From: Oceanibaculum pacificum
GTDB lineage: Bacteria; Pseudomonadota; Alphaproteobacteria; Oceanibaculales; Oceanibaculaceae
Reading direction: 5' to 3'
Assembly (NCBI RefSeq): GCF_001618175.1
Contig: NZ_LPXN01000035.1
Span: 1-53,154 of the forward strand
Length of the DNA stretch: 53,154 bases
Both the position numbers and the translations under genes were made by a program. Position 1 is the first letter of the stretch. Every line of letters starts with the position of its first letter. Positions 43,180 to 51,176 of the stretch are shown here, in pieces. The notes under the pieces are model-generated. The model saw only the letters and a list, made by a program, of their open reading frames with translations. It searched no databases and was not told the origin of the DNA.

Positions 43180-43956
43180 ATGAAGAAACGCTTCGCCGAT
43201 CTGATCGCCGGCAGTGGCCCGCGCTACGGCACCTGGTCGCAATTCGCCTCGGCAGAGGTGGTGGATGTGCTGGCCGCCACCGGCTTCAACTTCACCATCA
43301 TTGATACAGAGCATGGCTTCTTCGGGCTGGAGACGGGGGAGAACCTGATCCGCGCCTGCGATGCCGGCGGGCTGGTGCCGCTGCTGCGGGTGCCGAAGAA
43401 CGAGGCCTATATGATCATGAAGGCGCTGGATGCGGGCGCCGCAGGCATCGTCGTGCCGAAGATCATGAACGAAGCCGACGTGGTCGCCGCCGTGGATGCC
43501 GCGCGCTACCAGCCGGACGGCAATCGCGGCGCCTGCCCCTGCACCCGCGCTTCCGACCATCTGACGCTGGACTGGCGCGGCTTCGCCGCCAAGGCCAACC
43601 GCGAGACCGGCGTGATCCCGCTGATCGAAACGCCGGAAGGGGTGGCGGATTTCGCCCGGATCGTGCGCGTGCCCGGAATTCTCGCGGTTCTGTTCGGCCC
43701 GTTCGACCTGTCGGTGGCGATGGGCCATCAGGGCAATTTCACCCATCCCGATGTGATCGGCGCGCTGGAGGGCATGGCGCGGGAGGCCGCCGCCGCCGGC
43801 GTGCCGGTCATCATGCCGGTCTTCTCGCCCGCGCTCGACCAGGCCAAGGCGCAGATCGACCGCTGGCGGGAAAAGGGCATCCGCCTGTTCACCGTCGGCA
43901 CCGACAAGCTGCTGCTGGCGGATTACTGCCGGCGCTATCTGGAGGGGCTGCGCTAA
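43180..43956 (+). CDS. HpcH/HpaI family aldolase
   Basis: A 258-residue class II pyruvate aldolase (HpcH/HpaI, 2-keto-3-deoxy acid type). The metal and catalytic sites are visible: IDTEHGFFGLE (His), LLRVPKNE (Arg), IVVPKI, PLIETPEGV (metal Glu) and FGPFDLSVAMG (metal Asp). Such enzymes split 4-hydroxy-2-oxoacids into pyruvate (or oxaloacetate-type product) and an aldehyde. With the lyase, E1 and SDR it forms an apparent degradative route for a hydroxy-oxo acid. It starts 13 nt after the SDR stop and ends 7 bp from the convergent universal stress gene. Confidence 0.92.
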   Translation: MKKRFADLIAGSGPRYGTWSQFASAEVVDVLAATGFNFTIIDTEHGFFGLETGENLIRACDAGGLVPLLRVPKNEAYMIMKALDAGAAGIVVPKIMNEADVVAAVDAARYQPDGNRGACPCTRASDHLTLDWRGFAAKANRETGVIPLIETPEGVADFARIVRVPGILAVLFGPFDLSVAMGHQGNFTHPDVIGALEGMAREAAAAGVPVIMPVFSPALDQAKAQIDRWREKGIRLFTVGTDKLLLADYCRRYLEGLR

Positions 43957-43963
43957 GGGCGGA

Positions 43964-44494
43964 TTAGGTCAGCCGCTCGATCTCTTCGGCGGAGAGATTG
44001 CCGGGCACCACCGTGATCGGCACCCGCATCTTGTTGGCGACCTTGCCGACCAGATGGCTGACCAGCGGGCCGGGGCCTTCCGGCCCGGTGCCGGAGGCCA
44101 GCACCAGGATGGAGATGGAGGGTTCCTCGTCGATCAGCTTGATGATCTGGTCGCGCCGGCTGCCCTCGCGGATATAGATCACCGGGAGCTTGCCGGTGAT
44201 CGCGTTCGCGGCGTCGGAGAAATTCGCGATGTTGGCCTCGGCTTCCTGCCGGCGTTCTTCGCGGATCAGGTCGCCGACCGACATCCAGGGCTCGATCTCG
44301 GCCGGCTCGATCACATAGAGCAGCGCCAGCCTGCCGCCGGAATTGCGCACGCGCCGGCAGGCGTAGGTGAGGGCGGCCTGCATTTCCGGCGTGTCGTCCA
44401 CCACCACCAGGAAGACGCGGTCGTGGCTTGGCGTGGCGACGGGCTCCGGTGCGTCGGGACCGCTCTCGGGGCCAGTCTGGTTCGTGTCGTCCAT
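43964..44494 (-). CDS. Universal stress protein domain protein
   Basis: This 176-residue cytoplasmic protein has a UspA fold: RVFLVVVDDTPEMQAALTYA at the start, VVVD as first strand, and the nucleotide-binding end LVLASGTGPEGPGPLVSHL followed by VPITVVPGNL. The first 25 residues are a Pro/Glu-rich extension. USPs bind ATP or AMP and modulate partner proteins. It is cotranscribed with the TIGR02186 and TauE genes (6-nt gap), so it may regulate that transporter. Confidence 0.9.
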   Translation of the reverse strand: MDDTNQTGPESGPDAPEPVATPSHDRVFLVVVDDTPEMQAALTYACRRVRNSGGRLALLYVIEPAEIEPWMSVGDLIREERRQEAEANIANFSDAANAITGKLPVIYIREGSRRDQIIKLIDEEPSISILVLASGTGPEGPGPLVSHLVGKVANKMRVPITVVPGNLSAEEIERLT

Positions 44495-44500
44495 GGGCCT

Positions 44501-45262
44501 CTAGCTCTTTCGGAAGATGACCGAAGCCAGCCATCCTGCCATTACCGCGATAATCACCGCAATGAGGCCGTAGGCGGCCGATTGCTCATAGGCGAAATCA
44601 TAGACGTCCGCGCCGATGCCGATCTTGGAGATCAGCAGCGGCGTGGTCTGCGCGCTGGCCACGTCATTGTCGCGGATCAGATAGGCGGTGATGATATAGG
44701 TGCCGGTCGGTACGTTGGCGGGCAGGAACAGCCGGGTGCGGAACAATGTCCGGCCGATGAAGGAAACCTCGCCGATCTCGTCCTGGAACAGGCCGCGCAC
44801 CTGCTTGCGGCGGATCAGCGCCTGGCGGAAATCGATCATTTCGCGCTCCGTGGCCCGCTGGCCCTCGACCGGCGATATCCGCAGATGCTGCGCGCCGACC
44901 TCAAGCCGCGCTTGCAGCGCGTCGTTCAGGAACGTGTTCACCGGCCGGCTGCTCGCCACCGCGTAATAGGAGGGCACGCCGGAAAACCGCAGGCTCTTGG
45001 CGTTCAGCCAGACGCCCAGCACCTTGTCCTTGCGGCGCACGATCACATCCTGCGCCGGGCCGGTGACCACGACCACCACGTCGCCCTGTCCCTCGATGGC
45101 GCCGAACAGCAGCACGTCGGTGCCGGTGAAGCCGGTGGTGATGGCGACGAGATGTTCCGACAGGTCGGCCACCAGATCCTGCGCCTTCGCGTGACTGGGC
45201 AGCGTCAGCAGCGCCATCACCAGCATCAGCAGCAGGCTGGGCGAGGCGGGCGCGCGGTTCAT
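44501..45262 (-). CDS. TIGR02186 family membrane-anchored periplasmic protein
   Basis: A 253-residue protein with a cleavable signal (1-27, ending HAKA-Q) or N-terminal anchor, a periplasmic beta-rich domain of about 190 residues (LVADLSEHLVAITTGFTGTDVLLFG at its start, split here) and one C-terminal TM helix (about 228-249) ending IFRKS. It corresponds to TIGR02186, an uncharacterised family that I recall next to TauE/SafE permeases. The ATG overlaps the tauE-like stop by 4 nt (ATGA), so the two are translationally coupled and probably work together. Function is unknown; an accessory role in anion export is the natural guess. Confidence 0.85.
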   Translation of the reverse strand: MNRAPASPSLLLMLVMALLTLPSHAKAQDLVADLSEHLVAITTGFTGTDVLLFGAIEGQGDVVVVVTGPAQDVIVRRKDKVLGVWLNAKSLRFSGVPSYYAVASSRPVNTFLNDALQARLEVGAQHLRISPVEGQRATEREMIDFRQALIRRKQVRGLFQDEIGEVSFIGRTLFRTRLFLPANVPTGTYIITAYLIRDNDVASAQTTPLLISKIGIGADVYDFAYEQSAAYGLIAVIIAVMAGWLASVIFRKS

Positions 45263-46182
45263 CGCACAATGACCGGAAATTGCAGCGAATAGAGATCGCC
45301 CGGCATGGCGACCAGATCGACCAGCAGCTTGCCGCAGACTGTCAGCACCATCAGCGCCAGCAGCGCGCGAAGCTGCTCGCCGCGCAGATAGGTGCCGAAT
45401 TTGGAGCCGATTTGCGCCCCGACCACGCCGCCGACCAGCAGCAGAAGCGCCAGGAAAATATCCACCGTCTGGTTCTGCAGCGATTGCAGGAAGGTGACGT
45501 TGGCGGCAACGAAGATGACCTGGAACAGCGAGGTGCCGACCACCATCGCCGTCGGCATGCCCAGCAGATAGATCATCGCCGGCATCATGATGAAGCTGCC
45601 GCCGACGCCCATGATCGCCGACAGAATGCCGACGATGACGCCCAGGCTGAAGGGCAGCAGCGCGCTGATATACAGCTTGGAGCGGCGGAACCGCATCTTC
45701 AGCGGCAGGCCGTGCAGCCAGTTATGTTCGTGCAGCTTGCCGCGCTGGGCGACGCCGCGCCGGCGGCGGATGATGGCGCGCACCGATTCCTGCAGCATCA
45801 GCAGACCGACCGTGCCGAGCAGCAGGACGAACAGCAGCGAGATGATCAGGTCGATCTGTCCCAGCCCTTGCAGCAGGCTGAACAGCCAGACGCCGACGGT
45901 GGAGCCGAAGAGGCCGCCGGCCAGCAGCACCAGCCCCATCTTCAGGTCGACATTCTTGCGCCGCCAATGCGCCAGCACGCCGGATACCGAGGCGGCGACG
46001 ATCTGCGCGGATTGGGTGCCGACCGCGACGGCGGGGGGAATGCCAAGGAAAATCAGCAGCGGCGTCATCAGGAAGCCGCCGCCGACGCCGAACACGCCGG
46101 AGAGAAAGCCCACCAATCCGCCCATCCCGAGAATCAGGATTACGTTCACCGACATTTCGGCGATGGGCAGGTGGACATACAT
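45259..46182 (-). CDS. TauE/SafE (sulfite exporter) family permease
   Basis: A 307-residue inner-membrane permease with about eight TM helices in two repeats; each repeat begins with the family's glycine-rich pattern (LSGVFGVGGGFLMTPLLI; LSAIMGVGGSFIMMPAMI). The cytoplasmic middle loop is basic (IIRRRRGVAQRGK). Members move sulfite, sulfoacetate or other organosulfur anions. It is the first gene of the operon with TIGR02186 and USP. A rhodanese and an ArsR regulator lie just upstream, separated by a hairpin at 46213. Confidence 0.92.
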   Translation of the reverse strand: MYVHLPIAEMSVNVILILGMGGLVGFLSGVFGVGGGFLMTPLLIFLGIPPAVAVGTQSAQIVAASVSGVLAHWRRKNVDLKMGLVLLAGGLFGSTVGVWLFSLLQGLGQIDLIISLLFVLLLGTVGLLMLQESVRAIIRRRRGVAQRGKLHEHNWLHGLPLKMRFRRSKLYISALLPFSLGVIVGILSAIMGVGGSFIMMPAMIYLLGMPTAMVVGTSLFQVIFVAANVTFLQSLQNQTVDIFLALLLLVGGVVGAQIGSKFGTYLRGEQLRALLALMVLTVCGKLLVDLVAMPGDLYSLQFPVIVR

Positions 46183-46212
46183 GAATGCGGGCCGTCGGCT
46201 GGAATCGACGAG

Positions 46213-46238
46213 AGGGACGGCTGGGGGCCGTCCCTTTC
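46213..46238. terminator. Hairpin between the rhodanese and tauE-like genes
   Basis: AGGGACGGC (46213-46221) and GCCGTCCCT (46227-46235) form a perfect 9-bp stem with a 5-base loop. Only a short TTT follows on the plus strand and none on the minus strand, where the genes lie. It may be an RNA-processing or attenuating hairpin and not a classical terminator. Confidence 0.4.
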
Positions 46239-46298
46239 CGCTTATAGTGTGGCCTTATCGGCCAGCTTACGCAACGGGTAGTATCGCGGAAAAGGCCG

Positions 46299-46634
46299 CT
46301 ATTCCTGGCCCCGCAGGAAGGGCAGGCCGGCCTGCGCCCAGGCGATGATGCCGCCCTGCAAGCGGTATATCGGGCCTTGCGCGCCGGCCAGGGCCATCTG
46401 CCCGGCCGCGGCGCCGCAGCGCACGCCGCTGCGGCAGTGGAACACCAGTTTCTTGCCCTCGGGGGTCTCGATGCGGGCGGCGTCGAATTGCGAGAGCGGC
46501 ATCAAGGTCGCCCCGTCGATCCGCGCCTCGTCCCATTCGTGCCGCTCGCGAACGTCGTACAGCACGGCTTCGCCCCGCACCAGCCAACCGCGGAGGGTTT
46601 CCGGATCGATCATCTGGATGTCGGGGGCGGGCAC
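46299..46634 (-). CDS. Rhodanese-like sulfurtransferase
   Basis: A 111-residue single rhodanese domain. The persulfide-forming Cys is in VFHCRSGVRCG, a six-residue active loop of the sulfurtransferase (not phosphatase) type. Homologues move sulfane sulfur from persulfides or thiosulfate. It lies 12 nt after the ArsR gene on the same strand, an arrangement like the bigR operons that handle hydrogen sulfide. The second Cys (RCG) is unusual but not unique. Confidence 0.92.
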   Translation of the reverse strand: MPAPDIQMIDPETLRGWLVRGEAVLYDVRERHEWDEARIDGATLMPLSQFDAARIETPEGKKLVFHCRSGVRCGAAAGQMALAGAQGPIYRLQGGIIAWAQAGLPFLRGQE

Positions 46635-46646
46635 GGCGGCGGTTCC

Positions 46647-46961
46647 TTAGGCGGCGTCGGCGGTGCGCACCGGCTCGCTGGCGCCATAGAGGCCGTACAG
46701 CGTCTCCAGGATCGTCGTCACCTCAGCGTTGGAGACGGAATAGAAAATCGTCTGGGCCGAGCGACGGGTCTTCACCAGACCGTCACGGCGCAGGCGCGCC
46801 AGATGCTGGGACAGGGCCGACTGGCTCAGCTTCACCAGCTTCTCCAGCTCGCTCACGGACTTCTCGCCTTCGGCGGCCAGCAGGTGCAGGATCAACAGCC
46901 GGCGCTCGTTGCCCATGGCTTTGAGAACGACGCTCGCGCGGCGGGTGTTCTGTTGGAACAT
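46647..46961 (-). CDS. ArsR-family winged-helix regulator, BigR/SqrR-like without cysteines
   Basis: The 104-residue repressor has an ArsR winged helix: RRLLILHLLAAEG, recognition helix LSQSALSQHLARLRRDGLV and wing RRSAQTIFYSV. This closely resembles BigR and SqrR, which sense persulfides through two cysteines. No cysteine occurs anywhere in this protein, so it cannot use that chemistry. It might be constitutive, sense another ligand, or rely on a partner. The gene heads an operon with rhodanese and diverges from tusA-like across 153 bp. Confidence 0.9.
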   Translation of the reverse strand: MFQQNTRRASVVLKAMGNERRLLILHLLAAEGEKSVSELEKLVKLSQSALSQHLARLRRDGLVKTRRSAQTIFYSVSNAEVTTILETLYGLYGASEPVRTADAA

Positions 46962-47114
46962 CGCGAATTCCTAGGTAAACCTTGACGTTGATGATGCCGG
47001 AACCCGGCGTGGCGGCGGATAATAGTCATCTCGCCCGGCGGTGGGTAGCATATTGAGCGCTAATACGGCATTACCAGGGCCGGAACCGAGAAAAATCAGC
47101 GGAGTGCGACGATT

Positions 47115-47366
47115 TTGCCCAGTACGCAAAGCAATGACCTTGCGCCCATCGAGCTGGATACGACCGGGCTGAAATGCCCGCTGCCGGTGCTGAAGGCGCG
47201 CAAGAAGCTGAAGGAGGTGCCGGCAGGCGGCGGCCGCCTCAAGGTGCTCGCCACCGATCCCGGCGCGGTGAAGGATTTCGAGGCTTTCTGCGAGGCGACC
47301 GGCACGCGCTATGTGTCCTGGTCGGAGGCGGGCGGCGTTTACACCATCCTGCTGGAACGGCCGTAA
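47115..47366 (+). CDS. TusA-family sulfur carrier
   Basis: This 83-residue protein has the TusA/SirA fold with its signature CPxP in LKCPLPVLKARKKL; the Cys carries sulfur as a persulfide. A second pair-like Cys is in FCEATG. TusA-like proteins relay sulfur for tRNA thiolation or sulfur oxidation. No ATG is available; a TTG at 47115 with GGAG 10 nt before is taken as the start. It faces the ArsR-rhodanese operon, supporting a role in persulfide traffic. Confidence 0.9.
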   Translation: MPSTQSNDLAPIELDTTGLKCPLPVLKARKKLKEVPAGGGRLKVLATDPGAVKDFEAFCEATGTRYVSWSEAGGVYTILLERP

Positions 47367-47494
47367 GCGCGCGCGGGCGCAGCCTTTCTTACATGAGGGG
47401 GTTGCGGGTTGGCGGCTTGCGGCGCGCGCATGCCGCGCGATAGATTGCGTGCAACGCATAGCAAGCAACAATCGAGCAGTGAGAGGACAGGCGC

Positions 47495-48556
47495 ATGGCG
47501 GCCCATAAGATCGCGGTGATCCCCGGCGACGGCATCGGTACGGAAGTGGTGCCCGAGGGGCTGAAGGTGCTGGACGCGGTCGGCCGCAAATTCGGCATCG
47601 ACTACGAGTTCACCCATTTCGACTGGTCGTGCGAGCGCTACAAGGATACCGGCGAGTTCATGCCGAAGGACGGTATCGAGCAGCTTTCCGGCCATGACGC
47701 GATCTTCCTGGGCGCGGTCGGCTGGCCCGGCGTGCCGGACCATGTCTCGCTGTGGGGCCTCCTGATCCCGATCCGCCGCGAATTCGACCAGTATGTGAAC
47801 CTGCGGCCGGTCCGCCTGTTCGAAGGCGTGCGCAGCCCGCTGGCGGATCGCAAGCCGGGCGAGATCGACTATTACGTCGTGCGCGAGAATTGCGAGGGCG
47901 AGTATTCCGCCATGGGCGGGCGGCATAATCGCGGCACCGAGCATGACATGGCGATCCAGGAGACGGTGTTCACCCGGCGCGGCGTCGACCGGGTGATGAA
48001 GTTCGCCTTCGAGCTGGCGGCCAAGCGCGGCAAGCACGTCACCTCGGCCACCAAGTCGAACGGCATCATCCACACCATGCCGTTCTGGGACGAGCGGTTC
48101 GAGGAAATGAAAAAATCTTTTCCGGATTTCAAAACCGATCAGTTCCATATCGACATTCTGACCGCGCATTTCGTGCAGCATCCGGACTGGTTCGACGTCG
48201 TCGTGGCCTCCAACCTGTTCGGCGACATCCTGTCCGATCTCGGCCCGGCGACCACCGGCACCATCGCCATCGCGCCGTCGGCCAACATGAACCCGGAGCG
48301 TAAATACCCCTCGATGTTCGAGCCGGTGCATGGCTCCGCCCCGGACATTGCCGGCAAGGGCATCTGCAACCCGATCGGCCAGATCTGGTCCGGCGCCATG
48401 ATGCTCCAGCATCTGGGGCATCAGGAGGCGCATGACGCGATCCTGGTCGCCATTGAGGAGGTGCTGAAGGGCGGCGGGCCGAAGACGCCGGATCTGGGCG
48501 GCCAGGCCAAGACCAGCGACCTGGGCAACGCCATCGCCGAGGCCATCGCGGGATGA
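47495..48556 (+). CDS. Tartrate dehydrogenase/isopropylmalate dehydrogenase-like enzyme
   Basis: This 353-residue NAD-dependent beta-decarboxylating dehydrogenase starts KIAVIPGDGIGTEVVPEG. The substrate-binding VNLRPVRLFEG, VRENCEGEYS and the metal-binding Asp in ASNLFGDILSDLGPA are family-typical. VRENCEGEYS and DWSCERY point to the tartrate/D-malate dehydrogenase group and not LeuB. It oxidatively decarboxylates malate, tartrate or a 3-substituted malate. AGAGGA precedes the ATG. Its stop overlaps the maoC start (ATGA), so the products probably act on one pathway. Confidence 0.88.
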   Translation: MAAHKIAVIPGDGIGTEVVPEGLKVLDAVGRKFGIDYEFTHFDWSCERYKDTGEFMPKDGIEQLSGHDAIFLGAVGWPGVPDHVSLWGLLIPIRREFDQYVNLRPVRLFEGVRSPLADRKPGEIDYYVVRENCEGEYSAMGGRHNRGTEHDMAIQETVFTRRGVDRVMKFAFELAAKRGKHVTSATKSNGIIHTMPFWDERFEEMKKSFPDFKTDQFHIDILTAHFVQHPDWFDVVVASNLFGDILSDLGPATTGTIAIAPSANMNPERKYPSMFEPVHGSAPDIAGKGICNPIGQIWSGAMMLQHLGHQEAHDAILVAIEEVLKGGGPKTPDLGGQAKTSDLGNAIAEAIAG

Positions 48557-49002
48557 GCCGCTATTTCGAGGATTTCGCCGTCGGCCAGCGCTTCACCAGC
48601 GCCGGCGTCACGCTGTCCGAGGGGCAGATCCTCGATTTCGCCTTCCAATACGATCCGCAGCCGATCCATATCGACAAGGTGGCGGCGGAGGCGGGGCCGT
48701 TCGGCGGCATCATCTCCAGCGGCTTCCTGACGCTGGCGTGCAGCTTCCGCATGTTCTACCAGCTTGGCCTGGTCAGCGAGACCGGCATGGGCGGCATCGG
48801 CATGGACGAGCTGCGCTGGCAGAAGCCGGTGCGGCCCGGCGACACGATCCGCGCCACGGTCGAGGTGCTGGAGATGCGCGAGAGCGGCTCCAGGCCCGAC
48901 CGGGGGTTCGTGACCATGCAGTGCCAGACGCATAATCAGGAGGGCGATCTGGTGATGAGCTATCGGTCGATCCAGATCGTCCGCCGCCGCCCGGCGGCCT
49001 GA
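48553..49002 (+). CDS. MaoC family hydratase
   Basis: A 149-residue single hot-dog domain. The R-hydratase active site is visible in QYDPQPIHID (Asp and His), with GIISSGFLTLACSFRMF as the long central helix. Members hydrate enoyl-CoA or related thioesters. It overlaps the dehydrogenase gene by 4 nt and the MFS gene begins 5 nt after it. Confidence 0.92.
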   Translation: MSRYFEDFAVGQRFTSAGVTLSEGQILDFAFQYDPQPIHIDKVAAEAGPFGGIISSGFLTLACSFRMFYQLGLVSETGMGGIGMDELRWQKPVRPGDTIRATVEVLEMRESGSRPDRGFVTMQCQTHNQEGDLVMSYRSIQIVRRRPAA

Positions 49003-49007
49003 CCGCC

Positions 49008-50264
49008 ATGTCCGACAGCGCGCCCTCGGTTCGGCCGTCCGTCTGGTGGGTGCTGACCGCGACGACGGCGACCCAGGCGCTGGCCTCGATGACCGTGCTG
49101 GTGCCCGCCGCCATCGCCCCGGTGCTGGGCGCGGCGCTCGATCTGCCGACCTCGCTGATCGGCTACCAGATGACCGTCACCTACGCCGGGGGCATCACCA
49201 CCTCGCTGCTGGGCGGCGCGCTGGTGCGCCGGCTGGGGGCGTGCCGCACCAGCCAGACCGCGCTGGCGCTGTGCGCCACCGGCGCGCTGCTGATCGCCAG
49301 CGGGCTGCTGCCGCTGATCATCATCGGCTCCTACATCATGGGGCTGGGCTATGGCTGCACCAACCCGGCGGCGGCCCACCTGCTGGCGCGCTTCGCCTCC
49401 GGCCCGCGCATGAACCTGATCTTCTCCATCAAGCAGACCGGCGTGCCCTGGGGCGGCATGATGGCCGGGCTGCTGGTGCCCTCGGTCACGGTGGCGCTGG
49501 GCTGGCAGGCGGCGGTCATCATGGTGGCCTGCATGTCGCTGGCGATGCTGGCGCTGCTGCAACGCTCCCGCGCCGCCTGGGACGATGACCGCGATCCCAG
49601 CGTGCGGCTGCTGCAATCGCCCCTGGCGGCGATCAAGCTGGTGTGGACCAACCCGACCCTGCGCTATCTCTCGATGACGGCGATGACGCTGTCCTTCTCG
49701 CAGATGTGCGTCTCCGCCTTCCTGGTGGCGATGCTGGTGGAGGAGGCGGGCTTCGCGCTGGTCGCCGCCGGCATCGTGTTGTCGGTGGCGCAGATCTCCA
49801 GCGTGGTCGCCCGTCTCGGCTGGGGCTGGCTGGCGGATTTCCTGCAAAGCGGCGTGCTGGTGCTGAAAATCCTGGTGGCGCTGATGATCGCCGGGGCCGG
49901 CGCCGCCATCTTCCTGAATCCGTCCTGGCCGGTGGCGGCGATCTACGCGCTGTTCATCCTGCTGGGGGTGACCGCCATCGGCTGGAACGGCGTCTATATG
50001 GCCGCCGTGGCGCGCCTTGCCCCGCCGGGCCAGATCGGCATGGCGACCGGCGGCTCGCTGGTCATGACCTTCGCCGGCGTGCTGACCGGCCCGGCGCTGT
50101 TCTCCGCCAGCACCAAGATCAGCGGTGGCTACGCGCCGTCCTTCCTGCTGATCGTGCTGATCGGCTCGCTGGGCATGGTCAGCCTGATCCTGGCCGGCCG
50201 GCGCGACCGGATGCAGGCGGCAGCGCAGGCGACCCCCGAGACCGGGCCGCAAACCCCGGCATGA
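49008..50264 (+). CDS. MFS transporter (CynX/NimT-like)
   Basis: A 418-residue carrier with 12 TM segments. The A-like motif is GGALVRRLGACRTSQTAL; the middle contains PWGGMMAGLLVPSV and the C-half ISSVVARLGWGWLADF. Similar carriers take up or export organic acids or small aromatics. Position after the dehydrogenase and MaoC genes suggests that it imports their substrate. It overlaps the EamA gene (ATGA). Confidence 0.88.
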   Translation: MSDSAPSVRPSVWWVLTATTATQALASMTVLVPAAIAPVLGAALDLPTSLIGYQMTVTYAGGITTSLLGGALVRRLGACRTSQTALALCATGALLIASGLLPLIIIGSYIMGLGYGCTNPAAAHLLARFASGPRMNLIFSIKQTGVPWGGMMAGLLVPSVTVALGWQAAVIMVACMSLAMLALLQRSRAAWDDDRDPSVRLLQSPLAAIKLVWTNPTLRYLSMTAMTLSFSQMCVSAFLVAMLVEEAGFALVAAGIVLSVAQISSVVARLGWGWLADFLQSGVLVLKILVALMIAGAGAAIFLNPSWPVAAIYALFILLGVTAIGWNGVYMAAVARLAPPGQIGMATGGSLVMTFAGVLTGPALFSASTKISGGYAPSFLLIVLIGSLGMVSLILAGRRDRMQAAAQATPETGPQTPA

Positions 50265-51133
50265 GCAACCGGGCGACGCTGATCGGCGGTACGGCGGTGC
50301 TGATGTGGGCGACGCTGGCGCTGTTCACCACGCTGACCGGCAAGATCCCGCCCTTCCTGCTGGTCGCCATGGCGTTCGCCGTCGCCACCGCGATGATCGC
50401 CGTGAAATGGGCCGTGCGCGGCGAGAACCCGATGGTCTTTCTGCGCCAGCCCTGGCCGGTCTGGCTGCTCGGCGTGGGCGGGCTGTTCGGCTATCACTTC
50501 TTCTATTTCCTGGCGCTGCGCAACGCGCCGCCGGTCGAGGCCGGGCTGATCGCCTATCTCTGGCCGCTGCTGATCGTGATCTTCTCCTCGCTGCTGCCGG
50601 GGGAGCGGCTGCGCTGGTGGCATCTGGCGGGGTCGCTGGCCGGGCTGGCCGGGGCGGCGCTGCTGGTCACCGGCGGCGGGCAGGTCGCCTTCCGCGCGGA
50701 ATATGCGCTGGGCTATCTGGCGGCGCTGGCCTGCGCCTTCACCTGGTCCGGCTATTCGGTGCTCAGCCGCTTCGTGAAATCGGTGCCGACCGACGCGGTG
50801 GGCGGCTTCTGCGCCGCCTCCGCCCTGCTGGGGCTGATCTGCCATCTGATCTTCGAGACCACGGTCCTGCCGGCCTCCCCGCCCGAGTGGCTGGCGGTGC
50901 TGGCGCTGGGGCTGGGGCCGGTGGGGGCCGCCTTCTTCACCTGGGATTACGGGGTAAAGCACGGCGACATCAAGGCGCTGGGGGCGTTCAGCTACGCCGC
51001 GCCGCTGCTCTCCACCATCCTTCTGGTGCTGACCGGCCAGGGCGAGGCCAGCGGCCTGCTGGCGTTGGCCTGCGTGCTGATCGTCGGCGGGGCGGTGCTG
51101 GCGGCGAAGGATATGTTCGCCCGCAAAGCGTAA
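50261..51133 (+). CDS. EamA/DMT family transporter (YddG-like exporter)
   Basis: A 290-residue permease of 10 TM helices in two EamA halves (GYHFFYFLALRNAPPVEAGL and LGPVGAAFFTWDYGVKHGD). The family exports amino acids and related metabolites; this one resembles the aromatic amino acid exporter YddG. The ATG overlaps the MFS stop by 4 nt. Importer and exporter genes in tandem is a common efflux-relief arrangement. Confidence 0.88.
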   Translation: MSNRATLIGGTAVLMWATLALFTTLTGKIPPFLLVAMAFAVATAMIAVKWAVRGENPMVFLRQPWPVWLLGVGGLFGYHFFYFLALRNAPPVEAGLIAYLWPLLIVIFSSLLPGERLRWWHLAGSLAGLAGAALLVTGGGQVAFRAEYALGYLAALACAFTWSGYSVLSRFVKSVPTDAVGGFCAASALLGLICHLIFETTVLPASPPEWLAVLALGLGPVGAAFFTWDYGVKHGDIKALGAFSYAAPLLSTILLVLTGQGEASGLLALACVLIVGGAVLAAKDMFARKA

Positions 51134-51176
51134 GCGCTGCATTGTTTTTTGCCGGCACGGGGCCATCTGACCCTTC

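Noticed and set aside
46213..46238. Strong terminator for the rhodanese operon
   Set aside because: The stem is good but there is no T-run on the minus strand where the genes lie, so it is listed only as a hairpin with low confidence.
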